Shown here in pieces: positions 25,150 to 35,336 of a stretch of 64,000 nt of DNA. The stretch is from positions 62,001 through 126,000 of the forward strand of contig CAINGU010000037.1 of NCBI GenBank assembly GCA_903848645.1, given 5' to 3'. Numbering within the stretch: position 1 is the first letter of the stretch; every line of letters starts with the position of its first letter. A program made the position numbers and the translations under genes. Below the pieces are notes generated by a model, which was not told the DNA's origin, did no database searches, and worked only from the letters and a program-made list of their open reading frames with translations. This DNA is from an uncultured cyanobacterium. GTDB lineage: Bacteria > Cyanobacteriota > Cyanobacteriia > Cyanobacteriales > Nostocaceae.

Positions 25150-27922
25150 AGGCTTCTTTAATGATTTGTTTAATAGGAATTTCTATCCTGAATTCTGTAC
25201 CTATTCCCGGTTGTGAATTACATTTCAAAATACCAGAATGTTTTTCTACGACGATTTGGTAACTAATTGATAGTCCTAAACCAGTACCTTTTCCTATTGG
25301 TTTTGTGGTAAAAAATGGGTCAAATACTCTAGATACTAAATTTTCGGGCATTCCTTGTCCATTATCAGCAATAGTAATAATTGCCGTCTTGATATTATTA
25401 ATTTCTCCAACTCTAGTATTGATAGTAATTTTTAAATTACGAGCCGTTTCTGATTCGGGTAATTCATAATTATCTAAAGCATCAATTGCATTACTAATGA
25501 CATTCATAAATACTTGATTTAGCTGTCCAGCATAACAATCAACTAATGGTAAATTGCCATATTCTTTAATTATTTCAATGCCTTTATGTTCCGGTCTAGC
25601 TTTTAAACGGTGTTGTAAAATCAACAAAGTGCTATCAATCCCTTCATGGATATTAACATCTTTCATTTCTGCTTCATCAATACGGGAAAAACTGCGTAAA
25701 GATAAGACTATTTGCCGAATTCTATCAACACCAACTTTCATAGAAGACAATGTTTTTGGAAAGTCTTCAATTAGAAACTCTAAATCTATTTCTTCTGATG
25801 TTTCTAAAATATCATCACTGGGTTGAGATAATTCCTCTTGGTAAAGATGCAGAATTTTCAGTAAATCCTCAGAATATTCATTAATATGAACCAGGTTGCC
25901 ACAAATAAAGTTAACTGGATTATTGATTTCATGGGCAACACCCGCTACTAATTGACCTAAAGAAGACATTTTTTCCGTTTGAATTAGTTGGGCTTGAGTG
26001 GCTTGTAAATTATGGAGTGTATGGCTGATTTCTTCTGCTTGTTGCTGAGTTTTAATCAATAGATTAGCTTGTTGAATTGCTACCCCAAGTTGTCCAGCGA
26101 TTTGACTAATAAAGTTAATTTCTGTCTCTTGCCATTGCCGGGGTCCAGAATGTTGATAGCTACAAAGTAACCCCCACAGTTTTTTACCAACAAAAATAGG
26201 AGCTAAGACAAAAGCATGAATTTGAAACTGTTCTAAATTATCAACATGACAGGGTGCAAATCCCATTTTATAAATATCATCTACAGCAAAAGTTTCATTA
26301 TTACGGTAACGTCCACCTTGGGTATCTTGTAAATAGGTATCATTCCAAATGGTATTAATCCCAATTTGAGATTCATTATCCCAATTGGGACTAGCGGCTT
26401 CAAAATCGCCCACAAATTCTCCACCCCAATCTGCACTAAAGCGATAAACAGAAACCCGATCTGATTTGATTAATTGACAAACTTCTTTTGTGGTAGTTTG
26501 AAAAATGGTATGAGTATCTAGAGATTCTCGAATTTTATTGATAACTCCAAATACAGCTTGTTGTTGCTCTCCCGTTCTTCGCATTTCTACGGTGCGTTTG
26601 TGAACTTGTTTTTCTAAACTATCATTAAATCCTTGTACCTGTTGGTAAAGTTCATATTGCTGAATAGCAGAAGCAAAATGTTTACTAATATCTGTAGCTA
26701 ATTCTATATCATCATCAGTCCAATGTTGAGATTGTCCTTGTTTAGATTCTCGCCAAATTTCAAAAGATAAACGGGGATAAAGTTGACGATGATCAGAATC
26801 AAATTTACCAGCCCAAAGAGTTTCTGTATCTATTTCATTCCGAAAAATACTTAAATATCCCACTAATTGCTGACGATAATGCAGGGGAGTCATTAAAATG
26901 CTGCGAATTTTTGTGGGTTTAAAAGCCAGTTGGACAATGCGTAAATTGGGATTTTGGTAAATATCATCAATTGCCCAAACATCATATTTACCTGTTTTAT
27001 AATGTTCCTGCCAAACACTATACTGCTCTAATAATGGATAGATATTCGGTTCGGAAATTACTGGTTGTTGTCCATAGGTATAAACCCGGACGCAATCACT
27101 TCCAGGGATTAAACATTCTGGTAAACTTTTAAAAGTGCTGTGAATGAGGTCAAAGGCGTTATGTCTCAGACACAATCTCCCACCTACCCCATGAAAAGCG
27201 GCTACCGCAGCTTCTAAAGCAGGTTCTAAGACTATGGTGGGGAGGGAATGGAGGAGGGTGGCAATGCGGTTAACAATGGCTTCTCGTTCGGCTCTGGCGC
27301 GGGTTTGGGTGAGGAGATGACTGTGAGCGATCGCTACAGATAACTGTTCTACTACCATCTGCATCGCGTCTAGTTCATATTCTGCCACTGCACGAGCTTC
27401 TGCATGATGGGATACCAACAAACCCCAAAGTTGCTCTTCATGGATAATCGGGGCAACTACAGAAGATTTTACCCCCATTGCTGTTAAATATTCGACATGG
27501 CATGGGTCCACAGTCCGGTAAGAAATATCCGCAGATCCAGTTTCTCCTAGTTCCAAATCTGACACAGGACTTTGACCAATTTCCTGGGAATCCACATTCA
27601 CAACAGAACGCACCCGTAATTTAATGAACATTTCCCGCGCATGGGGGGGGATATCATCAGCGGGAAAATTCAGCCCTAGTAATGATGGTAAGCGATTTTC
27701 ATAAATTGACTCAGCAATTACCTGACCACTTTGATCACCGTGAAACTGATAAATCATCACTCGGTCAGTTCCCAGCAAGGAACGCACCTCAGCGGTAGTT
27801 GTGGTAATAATATCTTCTAATTCTAATGACTGGCGGATACGATTTGTAATCCGACGCAGTAAATTTTCTTGAGCCATACCAGGTTCTACATTTAGTTTGG
27901 ATATGTAAGTTATATTTTCCAT
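25148..27922 (-). CDS. Bilin-type multi-GAF sensor histidine kinase
   Basis: A 924-residue soluble sensor kinase. GAF1 (about 18-205) is phytochrome-like, with DIPPHAREMFIKLRVR and Cys141-His in DPCHVEYLTAMGV, the place of the chromophore Cys. A middle GAF-like region (about 205-440) follows. GAF3 (about 460-625) also carries Cys558-His in APCHVDNLE, again in the chromophore position. The kinase core has the H-box VAHEINNPVNF with His664, the N-box QVFMNVISNAIDAL, and DNGQGMP and GTGLGLSIS ATP-site loops. Linear bilin binding to one or both GAFs is likely, suggesting light sensing. No receiver domain or cognate regulator is adjacent. Confidence 0.85.
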   Translation of the reverse strand: MENITYISKLNVEPGMAQENLLRRITNRIRQSLELEDIITTTTAEVRSLLGTDRVMIYQFHGDQSGQVIAESIYENRLPSLLGLNFPADDIPPHAREMFIKLRVRSVVNVDSQEIGQSPVSDLELGETGSADISYRTVDPCHVEYLTAMGVKSSVVAPIIHEEQLWGLLVSHHAEARAVAEYELDAMQMVVEQLSVAIAHSHLLTQTRARAEREAIVNRIATLLHSLPTIVLEPALEAAVAAFHGVGGRLCLRHNAFDLIHSTFKSLPECLIPGSDCVRVYTYGQQPVISEPNIYPLLEQYSVWQEHYKTGKYDVWAIDDIYQNPNLRIVQLAFKPTKIRSILMTPLHYRQQLVGYLSIFRNEIDTETLWAGKFDSDHRQLYPRLSFEIWRESKQGQSQHWTDDDIELATDISKHFASAIQQYELYQQVQGFNDSLEKQVHKRTVEMRRTGEQQQAVFGVINKIRESLDTHTIFQTTTKEVCQLIKSDRVSVYRFSADWGGEFVGDFEAASPNWDNESQIGINTIWNDTYLQDTQGGRYRNNETFAVDDIYKMGFAPCHVDNLEQFQIHAFVLAPIFVGKKLWGLLCSYQHSGPRQWQETEINFISQIAGQLGVAIQQANLLIKTQQQAEEISHTLHNLQATQAQLIQTEKMSSLGQLVAGVAHEINNPVNFICGNLVHINEYSEDLLKILHLYQEELSQPSDDILETSEEIDLEFLIEDFPKTLSSMKVGVDRIRQIVLSLRSFSRIDEAEMKDVNIHEGIDSTLLILQHRLKARPEHKGIEIIKEYGNLPLVDCYAGQLNQVFMNVISNAIDALDNYELPESETARNLKITINTRVGEINNIKTAIITIADNGQGMPENLVSRVFDPFFTTKPIGKGTGLGLSISYQIVVEKHSGILKCNSQPGIGTEFRIEIPIKQIIKEA

Positions 27923-28049
27923 AACATCAAAATCATAGGTTTCTACTAAAAATTATACAATCCAATAATAATATTTTCAGACTTCCTGCCTCTAATTGTC
28001 TTCCGTATAAATACTGTGGCGAATTCGATAAGAATAAACTGTAAAAGCC

Positions 28050-28081
28050 GATCCCCAACTGATTAAAAAAAGTCGGGGATC
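28050..28081. terminator. Hairpin of the GATCCCCGACTTCT family
   Basis: GATCCCC (28050-28056) pairs with GGGGATC (28075-28081), extended by partial AACT/AGTC pairing, around an A-rich loop. It is placed after the stop of the minus-strand Get3/ArsA gene (28107) and its sequence recurs at 25112 and 57217. Confidence 0.65.
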
Positions 28082-28106
28082 TCAGATTTTAGATAGAATT
28101 CATATT

Positions 28107-29279
28107 CTAAGCAAAGCGAATTTTCAGATAATCATCTTCCATTTTTGCTCCTGCTGGTTGCAGTGCAGCTAAGGCTTGAGGTAATACTAAATTACGGCGA
28201 TGATTGCCAATAGTGATGTTTAATTCATCTCCAGATTTACTAAGTTGAACTTGGCTTTTGGGAATATTGGGTAAATAAAGTTCCAAACTGTATTGGTCGT
28301 TATCTTTTACAACTCTGATTGTGGTTTCTTTATAATAAATCTGAGTTGGATCTTCATCTTTGTACAGAGTTTCTTTCAATCTTTCCAAAGCTGCTAAACC
28401 ACACAATTCTTCAGAGTATAGAGGTACTTCTTTGACTGGCAAAGGGAGGAAATTGTCATGAATTTCTTGACGGTATTGTTCTTGATTTTCCTTCCACCTT
28501 TGGAAAAATGGATCTGTAACTTCTTGGGGAATAATTCGGTTAGCAATAACTAAATCTGTCGCTACATTATACAAACTTAGATAGGCGTGAGCGCGAAGAG
28601 ATTCTTTAATTACCATCTTTTCGGGATTGGTAACTAGACGCACTGAGGTTTGAGTATTATCAGTTAAGACTTTTTCCAAAGCTTCAATTTGCTCATAAAA
28701 CTCATAGGGTGCGTCCATTACCTCTTTATCTGGTAAAGAAAAACCAGCAATGGGTTTAAAAAAAGGTTCTACCAGTGGTCTGAGGGCAACGGAAATATTT
28801 TGGAACGGTTTATAAAAACGACGCATATACCAACCGCCAACTTCAGGCAAACTTAACAGTCGTAATGCTGTACCAGTGGGGGCAGAGTCAATAATTAAAA
28901 CGTCAAATTCTCCTTCATCATAGTGACGTTTCATTCTCACCAAGCCGAAAATTTCATCCATGCCTGGTAAAATTGCTAACTCTTCCGCTTGTATCCCGTC
29001 TAAACCTCTCGCTTGTAAAACTTGGGTAATATAGCGTTTCACAGCCCCCCAATTCCCTTCTAATTCTTGCAGTGCATCCAATTCTGCACCCCATAAATTA
29101 GGACGAACGAGGCGGGCATCATGGCCTAATTCAATGTCAAAGCTATCTGCAAGGGAATGGGCAGGGTCTGTACTTAAAACTAACGTCCGATAGCCGAGTT
29201 CTGCACAACGGAGTCCAGTGGCTGCGGCAACGGAGGTTTTCCCTACGCCACCTTTCCCTGTCATTAAAATTACTCGCAT
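28107..29279 (-). CDS. Get3/ArsA-family ATPase with HSP20-like tail
   Basis: A 390-residue P-loop ATPase of the TRC40/Get3/ArsA family. The deviant Walker A GKGGVGKT is at residues 8-15, followed by the switch [16 protein letters not shown] and a [16 protein letters not shown] motif. The C-terminal 80 residues (about 312-390, with [20 protein letters not shown] and LVLPQALA) form an alpha-crystallin-like beta domain typical of photosynthetic-bacterial Get3 homologues. Family members chaperone tail-anchored proteins or, with partner ArsB, pump arsenite; no arsB is present, so a protein-targeting role is more likely. The ATG at 29279 is preferred to the TTG three bases upstream. Confidence 0.85.
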   Translation of the reverse strand: MRVILMTGKGGVGKTSVAAATGLRCAELGYRTLVLSTDPAHSLADSFDIELGHDARLVRPNLWGAELDALQELEGNWGAVKRYITQVLQARGLDGIQAEELAILPGMDEIFGLVRMKRHYDEGEFDVLIIDSAPTGTALRLLSLPEVGGWYMRRFYKPFQNISVALRPLVEPFFKPIAGFSLPDKEVMDAPYEFYEQIEALEKVLTDNTQTSVRLVTNPEKMVIKESLRAHAYLSLYNVATDLVIANRIIPQEVTDPFFQRWKENQEQYRQEIHDNFLPLPVKEVPLYSEELCGLAALERLKETLYKDEDPTQIYYKETTIRVVKDNDQYSLELYLPNIPKSQVQLSKSGDELNITIGNHRRNLVLPQALAALQPAGAKMEDDYLKIRFA

Positions 29280-29322
29280 CAATGATTCCTTACTGCCTGA
29301 ATTTTGTTTACATTTATTTACA

Positions 29323-29715
29323 TTATGATTGGTTTTTCACAGAAATGAAATGCTGCTTAATTACATCTAAACGGGAACAGTGCCAATAATCAATATGGGA
29401 AACTATTAAACCCTCAGCATTCAGCCGTAATTCACTCCAACCGGAAACAGAAATATGTGGTTTCCAAGGCATAGGAGAATTCCAACTCATAGTCCATTCA
29501 GTTTTAATAATTTCTTCCTGAGATTGGATGTTATGTAAATCTAGTTTGAGATTAAAGAAAAAAGTTTGAATGAATTTAATCATCCATTTATAAAGTTCAA
29601 TTCCCCGAAACTTGAAAACAGCATCTTGAAAATAAACATCATGGGCATAAATGCTGTAAGTTTGATTTTCAGGAAATCTAGCATAATCGGCTTTAAGAGT
29701 GTCAACAATATCCAT
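29323..29715 (-). CDS. DUF2358 protein
   Basis: A 130-residue protein of the cyanobacterial and plastid DUF2358 family (SnoaL/NTF2-like fold), recognisable by [37 protein letters not shown] and the later WTMSWN and [10 protein letters not shown] stretches. Function unknown; the fold is often a small-molecule or protein-binding cone. It starts 44 bp before the Get3 gene on the same strand, so co-transcription is likely. Confidence 0.85.
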   Translation of the reverse strand: MDIVDTLKADYARFPENQTYSIYAHDVYFQDAVFKFRGIELYKWMIKFIQTFFFNLKLDLHNIQSQEEIIKTEWTMSWNSPMPWKPHISVSGWSELRLNAEGLIVSHIDYWHCSRLDVIKQHFISVKNQS

Positions 29716-29808
29716 AAATTCAGAGAAGTAGGAGTCAGGACTTACAAAGAAAAAAGAAGAAAGAAGTTAGAATCATCAAGCAGTTTTAGGACTTGCTCAG
29801 GTCAGTTA

Positions 29809-30297
29809 TTACTTATTATTGACAAAATTACCTATTACAGTTTGTAGCTTGACTCTTGCACAATCTCTTTCTTCTACAGGTAAACGGGATAAAGCAAATT
29901 CAAAATCATCCAGTTTCTCAGTTAGGGCATTGACCAATTCTTTTTGACCTTCTGCTATACTAAATCCAGATTTTTCTAGCTCAATTTCTATAGACCCTAA
30001 AATTAAACTATTATTGTTATATTGTTCTAACAGGTCAAACCCATCTGCTACTTCAGGGCTAATCATTTCTGATTTAGTCATGTCTAGAATCTCTTCAGTT
30101 GTATACTCTAAATCAGCTTGTGCTGCTTTTAATAGCTGCACTGCTTCTTTAATTTTTTCATGTGCTACTTGTTGCATGATTTTTTCCTTCTCCAAAAGCA
30201 AAGATAATTCTTTTTGAGAATCTAATAATGCTTGTTGCTGCTCTTCGATTTTAGCTAATTGGTTTTTGATTTGAGTTTGAATTTGGGCGAGTGTCAT
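29809..30297 (-). CDS. Coiled-coil hypothetical protein
   Basis: A 162-residue protein with an N-terminal heptad-rich helix (QIQTQIKNQLAKIEEQQQALLDSQKELSLLLEKEK) and a second helical half. No known domain. I start at the ATG at 30297 because an AAGGA ribosome binding site precedes it; a TTG at 30342 would add 15 residues. It is upstream of the DUF2358 gene but 93 bp away, so linkage is uncertain. Confidence 0.55.
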   Translation of the reverse strand: MTLAQIQTQIKNQLAKIEEQQQALLDSQKELSLLLEKEKIMQQVAHEKIKEAVQLLKAAQADLEYTTEEILDMTKSEMISPEVADGFDLLEQYNNNSLILGSIEIELEKSGFSIAEGQKELVNALTEKLDDFEFALSRLPVEERDCARVKLQTVIGNFVNNK

Positions 30298-30507
30298 ACT
30301 CTGGATTCCTTGGAGGATGTTTTCAAAGTTTTGAGAATTCAAATTTTATGCTCATCCTCTCACCATCTCTGCACTTTTGACACAATGAAAGTCAATAATT
30401 GCTACCGATAGACTTGGATAATGCTCAATTTGGATTCTCGTCCACTGTCGCAGACCCAGAGTAAATTTTCAACTCTAACAATGTCCCCTATTTCCCTGTC
30501 ACCTAAA

Positions 30508-31071
30508 TTACATTTCCACCCAAAGACGTTGTAATTGTTGTCGCCAAGCTGCTAAAACTTGTTCTCTACCTTGGGAATTTTGGTCAATATCTCCTAATAA
30601 TCCTTCTGCATAAAAACGATCTAGATTTTGCATAGTGGCTTCTAGAGATTGTCCCTGTTGTTTGGCTGCTTGAATAATTTCCCGGATACGAGTTTCTACT
30701 AAATTATTGAAAACATCATTGACACCAGCTTGATATAATGAAATTAGACGAGCGATCGCATTAGCAAAATCCGCATTAGTTAAAGTGCCACTATTATGCT
30801 GAAATACTCCCCACACTACCCCATCATATACAGCATATCGTGTTTCCTGAGTATCATCAAAATTAGCCTCTAGAAACTGGGTCAGAAATGCGGCAGCTTC
30901 TTGCAAAGGCATAATAGGCAGTAATACCCGCAACCAAGTATTATCTTCTGAAAGTAGTACCAATAACCGAAAATCAGCAGTTTCTACTTGCCAAGAACCA
31001 GGGGCAATAGATTTTACAACTTCAGCACTAAATAACTCTGTTAACGTACCTGCTATTTCTTCCGGTGTCAT
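30508..31071 (-). CDS. Conserved cyanobacterial protein next to a GTPase
   Basis: A 187-residue protein whose first 130 residues (MTPEEIAGTLTELFSAEVVKSIAPGSWQVETADFRLLVLLSEDNTWLRVLLPIMPLQEAAAFLTQFLEANF) read like a small alpha/beta fold of the secretion-chaperone/YbjN type, followed by a helical tail. I do not know its function. It lies 117 bp downstream of a GTPase gene on the same strand; the arrangement suggests cotranscription with that GTPase, perhaps as an accessory protein. Confidence 0.55.
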   Translation of the reverse strand: MTPEEIAGTLTELFSAEVVKSIAPGSWQVETADFRLLVLLSEDNTWLRVLLPIMPLQEAAAFLTQFLEANFDDTQETRYAVYDGVVWGVFQHNSGTLTNADFANAIARLISLYQAGVNDVFNNLVETRIREIIQAAKQQGQSLEATMQNLDRFYAEGLLGDIDQNSQGREQVLAAWRQQLQRLWVEM

Positions 31072-31188
31072 AATAATATTTGAACTTTACCATCTAGCCT
31101 AACGCTTTCTTGATAATTAAAACTCCAAATTTCCAAAAATTTCTTCCTTTGCGCCTTTGCTCCTTAGCCTCTTGGCGCGAAACCTGCT

Positions 31189-32451
31189 TTAACTTTTCAT
31201 CCCCTTAAACCGTTCTTTTGCCCCTGTAAAAGCCTCTTGCATCACTGCTTGAATTTTTTGAGGATCAGGTTTTTTTCCACCCATTAAATCACCGAAATAC
31301 ACACAAGCAGTTTCACCTAAAGCCCAGGTATAAGCCCCTGCCCAAGAGGCAGCAATAACGCTACCAAAACCAGGGATAAATTTAATTAATTCCCGTGCTA
31401 CCGCTTGGGCAACAAAACCACCAGCAATGGTACTGACAATACCTCCAGCTTGAGATGGTGTTATAGTCTGTCCATATAATTTACCCAACAATCCCACCAT
31501 TGATACCTGCAAAGCAGTCAAAACAGGCATAGTTGCAAAAGGTAAAGGAACTGCGGCTAAAGTAGCAGCCATGATAGAAAATGGCAAAATATAACGTCTG
31601 CCGGCATCCCGATAAATATTACCTAATTTTTGTCCAGCTTGTTGATCTAATAATTGATAAATTGCCTTTGATTCTGCTTCCGGGAGTAGTTGGGCTAAAT
31701 TATCTCGTAGTGCTTCTAAACCATAAAATACTGGATTATAACCATCTTCTTCTAAAGTGAAATCAATCAAAACTGCACTATTATATAAACCTGTAAAATT
31801 TTCTTTGATAGCGATAAATGCCCGATTTAATTCTGTAAAATCTGGAGGATATTCAGGATGATTGGCAACTTCTGGAGGGTAAATTTCATGTAAGCAAGTC
31901 ACCACCAATAAACAGGGAATATTTGGATATTGCTGCCGTAATTTTTGGGCAATTTGCCGCAGAGTATCAGTGGCAAAATCATTAATTTTGACAGTAATAA
32001 TCAAAACTCTAGCTTTATTTGTTTCCTGTTGTAAATCGCCTATTAATTCTTGAATAATCGCTTCAGTATCTTGACTAACATCTCCCAAACCTACCGTATC
32101 GGTAAAAATCAGCAATGGTAAATCATTAGCAGGATAGGCGTAACGTTGGGTATTTTGGGTATGGGGACGAAAACCCTGCCCGATAATTTCCGCAGATACA
32201 CCAGTTAAACCCCTGACAATCGAACTTTTACCCGCTTGCGGTTTTCCTAGTAGCAAAGCTTCCGTAGTCGGTAATTCAGTCCGAATGGTTTCGAGAATTT
32301 CCGCAACTTGAGTATCGCTAACACTAAACCATTGTCCTACAGTTTGTGTAACTTGTTCTACTGGTAAAAGTTGGGTTAACTTATCTGTTGCTTGATTAAA
32401 AACTCCTGTTACCCTTTTTTTCCAAGAATTATCATCACCTTGTTCCGTCAT
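31189..32451 (-). CDS. YcjF/Era-like GTPase with membrane-associated C-terminus
   Basis: A 420-residue GTPase with G1 LLGKPQAGKSSIVRGLTG near residue 75-92, G3 DTVGLGD near 130, and TCLHE near 180 in the G4 position. The C-terminal half has hydrophobic helices (PFSIMAATLAAVPLPFATMPVLTALQVSMVGLLGKLYG and GGIVSTIAGGFVAQAVARELIKFIPGFGSV) like DUF697-type domains that associate with membranes. I start at the ATG at 32451 rather than the upstream GTG. It is the second membrane-linked GTPase of the window and is probably co-transcribed with the downstream 187-residue gene. Confidence 0.8.
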   Translation of the reverse strand: MTEQGDDNSWKKRVTGVFNQATDKLTQLLPVEQVTQTVGQWFSVSDTQVAEILETIRTELPTTEALLLGKPQAGKSSIVRGLTGVSAEIIGQGFRPHTQNTQRYAYPANDLPLLIFTDTVGLGDVSQDTEAIIQELIGDLQQETNKARVLIITVKINDFATDTLRQIAQKLRQQYPNIPCLLVVTCLHEIYPPEVANHPEYPPDFTELNRAFIAIKENFTGLYNSAVLIDFTLEEDGYNPVFYGLEALRDNLAQLLPEAESKAIYQLLDQQAGQKLGNIYRDAGRRYILPFSIMAATLAAVPLPFATMPVLTALQVSMVGLLGKLYGQTITPSQAGGIVSTIAGGFVAQAVARELIKFIPGFGSVIAASWAGAYTWALGETACVYFGDLMGGKKPDPQKIQAVMQEAFTGAKERFKGMKS

Positions 32452-32524
32452 AAACTGCACTCCCTACAATTTGATAGAGATGTCTAATATTTTTAGAGGG
32501 CGGGTAAACCCCTCCCCTACTCAA

Positions 32525-33001
32525 TTATAATCGGTGAATATCCCTGCCCATTTCTAAAATCCTCCTTCCGACTGATTCTATTACAGGAATTACTGATAAA
32601 CGATTACCTTTTTTGACTACTAATAATTCATCATCACTAAACTTTGCTTTGAGTGTTGATAGTGAAACAGGATGATTAAAAACTTCCACAAATTCAATTT
32701 TTACAGTTTGCCAACGGGGAGATTCAGGAGTTGATTTAGCATCATAATATTTACTATTTATATCAAATTGTGTCGGGTCGGAAATACCTATTTCCACAAT
32801 CCGCATTAAACCAAAAATTCCCGGAGGTTCAGCATTAGAATGATAGAAAAAAGCTAAATCTCCTATTTGCATTTGTCTGAGAAAATTCCGCGCCTGATAA
32901 TTACGCACACCATCCCAAATAGTCTCACCTTGCTGTTGTAAATTAGTAATACTATAAACTGCCGGTTCTGACTTCATTAACCAATAATTAATTGCATTCA
33001 T
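32525..33001 (-). CDS. EVE domain protein
   Basis: A 158-residue stand-alone EVE domain: YWLMKSEPAVYSI at the start, WDGVRNYQARNFLRQMQIGDLAFFYHSN, GIFGLMRIVE, and a RLSVIPVIESVGRRIL tail. EVE domains belong to the PUA-like fold and bind modified bases; THYN1-type proteins are conserved from bacteria to mammals. It may read 5-methylcytosine-type or tRNA modifications. Some EVE genes sit in restriction loci; this one is beside housekeeping genes, so a defence role is not indicated. Confidence 0.9.
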   Translation of the reverse strand: MNAINYWLMKSEPAVYSITNLQQQGETIWDGVRNYQARNFLRQMQIGDLAFFYHSNAEPPGIFGLMRIVEIGISDPTQFDINSKYYDAKSTPESPRWQTVKIEFVEVFNHPVSLSTLKAKFSDDELLVVKKGNRLSVIPVIESVGRRILEMGRDIHRL

Positions 33002-33063
33002 CTAATAATTAATTCCATAATTGTCGGGTGGGCATTGCCCACCTTACCGATATTTCAAATCTT

Positions 33064-33672
33064 TTAACTCGCGGCTAAATTACCCCAACCAATATAAGGT
33101 AACTTTGCGGCTGTTGCTTTTACCTGTTGGGCATTTGCTACTAACTGTCCGCAAGCGTCCCAAGTTCCCGCAATAAAGGCGCTTCTTGTCCCTTCACTCA
33201 TCACAACCGAGGCAGTAAAATCACCAATTTGCACTTGCAATTTTTCCAAATTTATGGTAATAACTTCTTCCGGGTTAGCGATGACTAATTCTTGTAACTG
33301 TTTAACTACTTCTGATTCAGCAGTTACGCATGGTATCCCCATAGCGACGCAGTTACCAAAGAAGATTTCCGCGAAGCTTTCACCAATCAGGGCTTTAATT
33401 CCCCATTTAGCAAGGGCTTGGGGTGCGTGTTCCCGTGATGAACCACAGCCAAAGTTGCGGTTCGCTATGAGGATTTTCGCGCCTTGGTAATGGATTTGAT
33501 CAAATGGGTGTTCACCATTTAAGGCTTTTCTGTCGTCTACAAATACGCCTGCTCCTAAGTCGTCAAAGGTGATGGCTTTTAAGTAGCGGGCTGGTATAAT
33601 TCTGTCGGTGTCGATGTCGTTACCAATGAGGGGAACGGCGTTACCGGATACTTGTTTTACTTCACTTACCAT
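33064..33672 (-). CDS. leuD: 3-isopropylmalate dehydratase small subunit
   Basis: A 202-residue aconitase-family swivel domain with [16 protein letters not shown] and [17 protein letters not shown], the substrate-binding motif. With LeuC it isomerises 2-isopropylmalate to 3-isopropylmalate in leucine synthesis. The chosen ATG (33672) starts at [10 protein letters not shown]; the 18 residues possible upstream are not family-like. It follows leuC on the same strand with about 145 bp between, a gap containing palindromic repeats, so the two may be one transcript with processing. Confidence 0.95.
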   Translation of the reverse strand: MVSEVKQVSGNAVPLIGNDIDTDRIIPARYLKAITFDDLGAGVFVDDRKALNGEHPFDQIHYQGAKILIANRNFGCGSSREHAPQALAKWGIKALIGESFAEIFFGNCVAMGIPCVTAESEVVKQLQELVIANPEEVITINLEKLQVQIGDFTASVVMSEGTRSAFIAGTWDACGQLVANAQQVKATAAKLPYIGWGNLAAS

Positions 33673-33756
33673 AATTAATAAACCACGAAGGCACGTTTGC
33701 AAAGCATCCCGACAGGGATAGAACACGAAGGGAAGAGTTTAAGAGAGTTTTTTCTT

Positions 33757-33810
33757 GTGGGACGGGCTTCTAGCCTGTCCTAGTTTGGGCGGGCAGGATG
33801 CCCACCCCAC
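33757..33810. repeat. Palindromic repeats in the leuC-leuD gap
   Basis: Two adjacent palindromic units, GACGGGCTTCTAGCCTGTC and GGGCGGGCAGGATGCCCACC, fill the space between leuC and leuD. Similar GTGGGCATTGCCCAC units occur at 33026-33048 and 40085-40139. They may affect transcript stability rather than code anything. Confidence 0.6.
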
Positions 33811-33817
33811 ATGATTT

Positions 33818-35221
33818 TTATAACAACTCGCGCACGTCGGCGATTTCGCCTTTGATGGCTGCTGTGGCTACCATGGCGGGACTCATTAACAACGTGCGAC
33901 CGGATGATGATCCTTGTCTGCCTTTAAAGTTGCGGTTGGAGGAGGAGGCGCTGATTTGTCTGCCTTGGAGTTTATCGGGGTTCATGGCTAAACACATGGA
34001 ACATCCTGGTTCTCTCCATTCAAAGCCGGCAGCTTGGAAGATTTTATCTAGTCCTTCGGCTTCGGCTTCTTTTTTGACTCGTTCTGAACCGGGGACTACG
34101 AAGGCTTTTACTCCCGCTGCAACTTGGCGACCTTGGGCAATTTTGGCGGCTTCTCTGAGGTCGCTTATACGTCCATTGGTGCAGCTACCGATGAAGCAAA
34201 CATCAATTTTTGTTCCTTGAATGGGTTGACCGGGATATAAGTCCATGTACCGATATGCTTCTTCGGCGATAAAGCGGTCTTCTTCTAGAAGTTCGGCGGC
34301 TGTGGGGACTTTTTCATTTACGCCAATTCCTTGACCGGGTGTAATTCCCCATGTGACTGTGGGGGGAATATCTTCGGCATTAAATACTACGATATCATCA
34401 TATTCGGCATCAGCATGACTACTGAGAGATTCCCACCAAGCAATGGCTTTTTCCCAGTCTGCACCTTTGGGGGCAAAGTCTCTATTTTGCAAATAATCGT
34501 AGGTGATTTGATCGGGGTTGACGTATCCGCATCTTGCCCCACCTTCTATGGCCATGTTACAAACGGTCATCCGTTCTTCCATGTTCATCTTCTCAAAGGT
34601 CGTGCCAGCAAATTCGTAAGCGTAGCCTACGCCACCTTTAACGCCCAAGGTACGGATAATATGCAAAATTACGTCTTTGGAATAAACTCCGGGTTTTAAG
34701 TTACCGTTAACTTCGATTTTGCGGACTTTGAGTTTTGATAATGATAGGGTTTGGGAGGCGAGAACGTCTCTAACTTGGCTTGTACCGATACCAAAGGCGA
34801 TCGCTCCAAACGCGCCATGACTTGATGTATGGCTATCACCACAAGCAATGGTCATTCCCGGTTGCGTCAGTCCCAATTCAGGGGCAATGACGTGAACTAT
34901 CCCTTGATTTCCTGAACCAATATTGTAAAAAGTTATGTCATTTTCTTGACAATTCTTTTCTAATGCCTTGATCATTTCTTCGGCCATGTTATCCACGAAG
35001 GGACGGGCTTGGTTTTCTGTGGGGACGATATGATCAACTGTGGCTATTGTCCTTTCTGGAAATAATACTTTTAAATCCCGCTCCTTGAGCATCGCAAAGG
35101 CTTGGGGACTGGTAACTTCATGAATAAGATGTAGTCCAATAAATAGTTGTGTTAATCCTGATGGTAATGTACCAACGGTGTGTAAGTCCCAAACTTTGTC
35201 AAACAGAGTACCTTTGCTCAT
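33818..35221 (-). CDS. leuC: 3-isopropylmalate dehydratase large subunit
   Basis: A 467-residue aconitase-family protein. Cys347 in [11 protein letters not shown] and Cys407 and Cys410 in [11 protein letters not shown] are the [4Fe-4S] cluster ligands; [17 protein letters not shown] is the other conserved loop. It pairs with LeuD for leucine biosynthesis in the cytoplasm. Length is normal for the bacterial enzyme and nothing is missing. Confidence 0.97.
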   Translation of the reverse strand: MSKGTLFDKVWDLHTVGTLPSGLTQLFIGLHLIHEVTSPQAFAMLKERDLKVLFPERTIATVDHIVPTENQARPFVDNMAEEMIKALEKNCQENDITFYNIGSGNQGIVHVIAPELGLTQPGMTIACGDSHTSSHGAFGAIAFGIGTSQVRDVLASQTLSLSKLKVRKIEVNGNLKPGVYSKDVILHIIRTLGVKGGVGYAYEFAGTTFEKMNMEERMTVCNMAIEGGARCGYVNPDQITYDYLQNRDFAPKGADWEKAIAWWESLSSHADAEYDDIVVFNAEDIPPTVTWGITPGQGIGVNEKVPTAAELLEEDRFIAEEAYRYMDLYPGQPIQGTKIDVCFIGSCTNGRISDLREAAKIAQGRQVAAGVKAFVVPGSERVKKEAEAEGLDKIFQAAGFEWREPGCSMCLAMNPDKLQGRQISASSSNRNFKGRQGSSSGRTLLMSPAMVATAAIKGEIADVRELL

Positions 35222-35336
35222 ACGTAAACTTATGTTAAAGGAGTCGGATTTTTGATTGTATCAGAAAATCGGTGACATCTGATTAATTATTAATTAATAT
35301 ATGATTGGGGCTATTGACTTGGTAACTCCTGACTTG

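Noticed and set aside
33798..34699. Plus-strand open frames opposite leuC
   Set aside because: The complementary strand encodes complete LeuC with cluster cysteines; the plus-strand translations show no family pattern.
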